From Trichomonas vaginalis G3 (Eukaryota > Parabasalia > Trichomonadida > Trichomonadidae): a stretch of 64,000 nucleotides of DNA. The DNA lies in NCBI RefSeq assembly GCF_026262505.1, contig NC_067204.1, positions 22,785,300-22,849,299 of the forward strand. Reading direction: 5' to 3'. The first letter of the stretch is position 1, and every line of letters begins with the position of its first letter. Under the pieces are notes generated by a model. That model did no database searches. It was not told the DNA's origin and worked only from the letters and a program-made list of their open reading frames with translations. The translations under genes and the position numbers were made by a program. Below, in pieces: positions 63,831 through 64,000 of the stretch.

Positions 63831-63940
63831 GTCATTTTCAACTTCTTTAGCATATCGTCAGGAGTTGTCTTATATTTGTTAGGAACTGTCTTTGAAAGTA
63901 TAACCTTGAACTTTGACAAGTTTGAAACGAGGTCTGACAA
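63746..63940 (-). CDS. M3 convergent reading frame, unclear
   Basis: A short frame (MLKKLKMTTKQFYTMRK) overlaps the fibre end in the opposite direction; it has no ATG at its left edge. It could be the tail of a gene that begins to the right, or noise. Confidence 0.25.
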   Translation of the reverse strand: MSDLVSNLSKFKVILSKTVPNKYKTTPDDMLKKLKMTTKQFYTMRKLSCKVACILYLSRCLCIS

Positions 63941-64000
63941 TAAGTAGTTTTATCTTCTGCTTGCAGTCTGTATTTGCCATGTTTGCCTAAAACTTCATAA

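Larger units (their letters stand above)
59041..64000. mobile_element. Maverick/Polinton-like element M3, left part
   Basis: This is a different family from M1/M2. Visible parts are an adenine methyltransferase, a tiny membrane protein, two small proteins, a putative minor capsid protein and a phage-like fibre; it continues past the window. The left limit is uncertain: it may lie near 57847 or 58085 instead of 59041. The visible part looks nearly whole, with perhaps one or two breaks. The eleven apparently identical repeats in the fibre gene suggest recent activity. Confidence 0.7.

Overview
The window looks like nuclear DNA of a parabasalid protist (Trichomonas vaginalis or a close relative). 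It is AT-rich, its protein genes are compact and show no intron, and a Trichomonas-type initiator (TCACTTT or TGTCACTTTT) sits within a few tens of bases of several start codons. The first half is filled by Maverick/Polinton elements, one of which carries a Kolobok transposon with TTAA target duplications. The species call is inferred from these features; no database was searched.

Layout. 1-6382 is the right-hand part of a Maverick (M1) with integrase remains, a protein-primed-type DNA polymerase B and a right terminal repeat. It ends exactly where a second, related Maverick (M2, 6383-29346) resumes inside its own left terminal repeat, so M1 appears to have jumped into M2. M2 carries capsid, packaging and fibre genes (6.5-16.1 kb), a primase/helicase segment bounded by a 126/134-bp inverted repeat (16063-21209), then integrase, polymerase and a right terminal repeat of about 730 bp that contains a gene. 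A Kolobok DNA transposon with an open transposase (16595-19025) sits in the helicase gene. M2 is an old, broken copy; M1 is younger.

29.5-57.6 kb is host sequence: a PAP2 lipid phosphatase, two putative surface membrane proteins, a large ankyrin-repeat gene with a near-identical 99-bp repeat array and a recurring frameshift, a second ankyrin protein, a possible SAPS-type phosphatase regulator, a LisH/RasGEF protein, a many-pass membrane protein with a catalytically dead calpain domain (DEK1-like layout), tRNA-Cys(GCA), a CK1-family kinase and a CAMK-like kinase.

57.8-64 kb is the left part of a third, different Maverick-like element (M3): a Dam-type adenine methyltransferase, a tiny membrane protein, a small amphipathic virion-type protein, a putative minor capsid protein, and a phage-like fibre holding eleven apparently identical 66-bp repeats. 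Just left of it lies a 956-bp unit with 34-bp inverted ends and a 121-bp tandem repeat.

The most unusual points are the inverted-repeat-bounded primase/helicase cassette, an HNH nuclease domain inside the Maverick polymerase, paired GC-rich mini-hairpins scattered in frame through Maverick genes, a poxvirus-late-like TAAATG start context on Maverick genes, and the dead membrane calpain.
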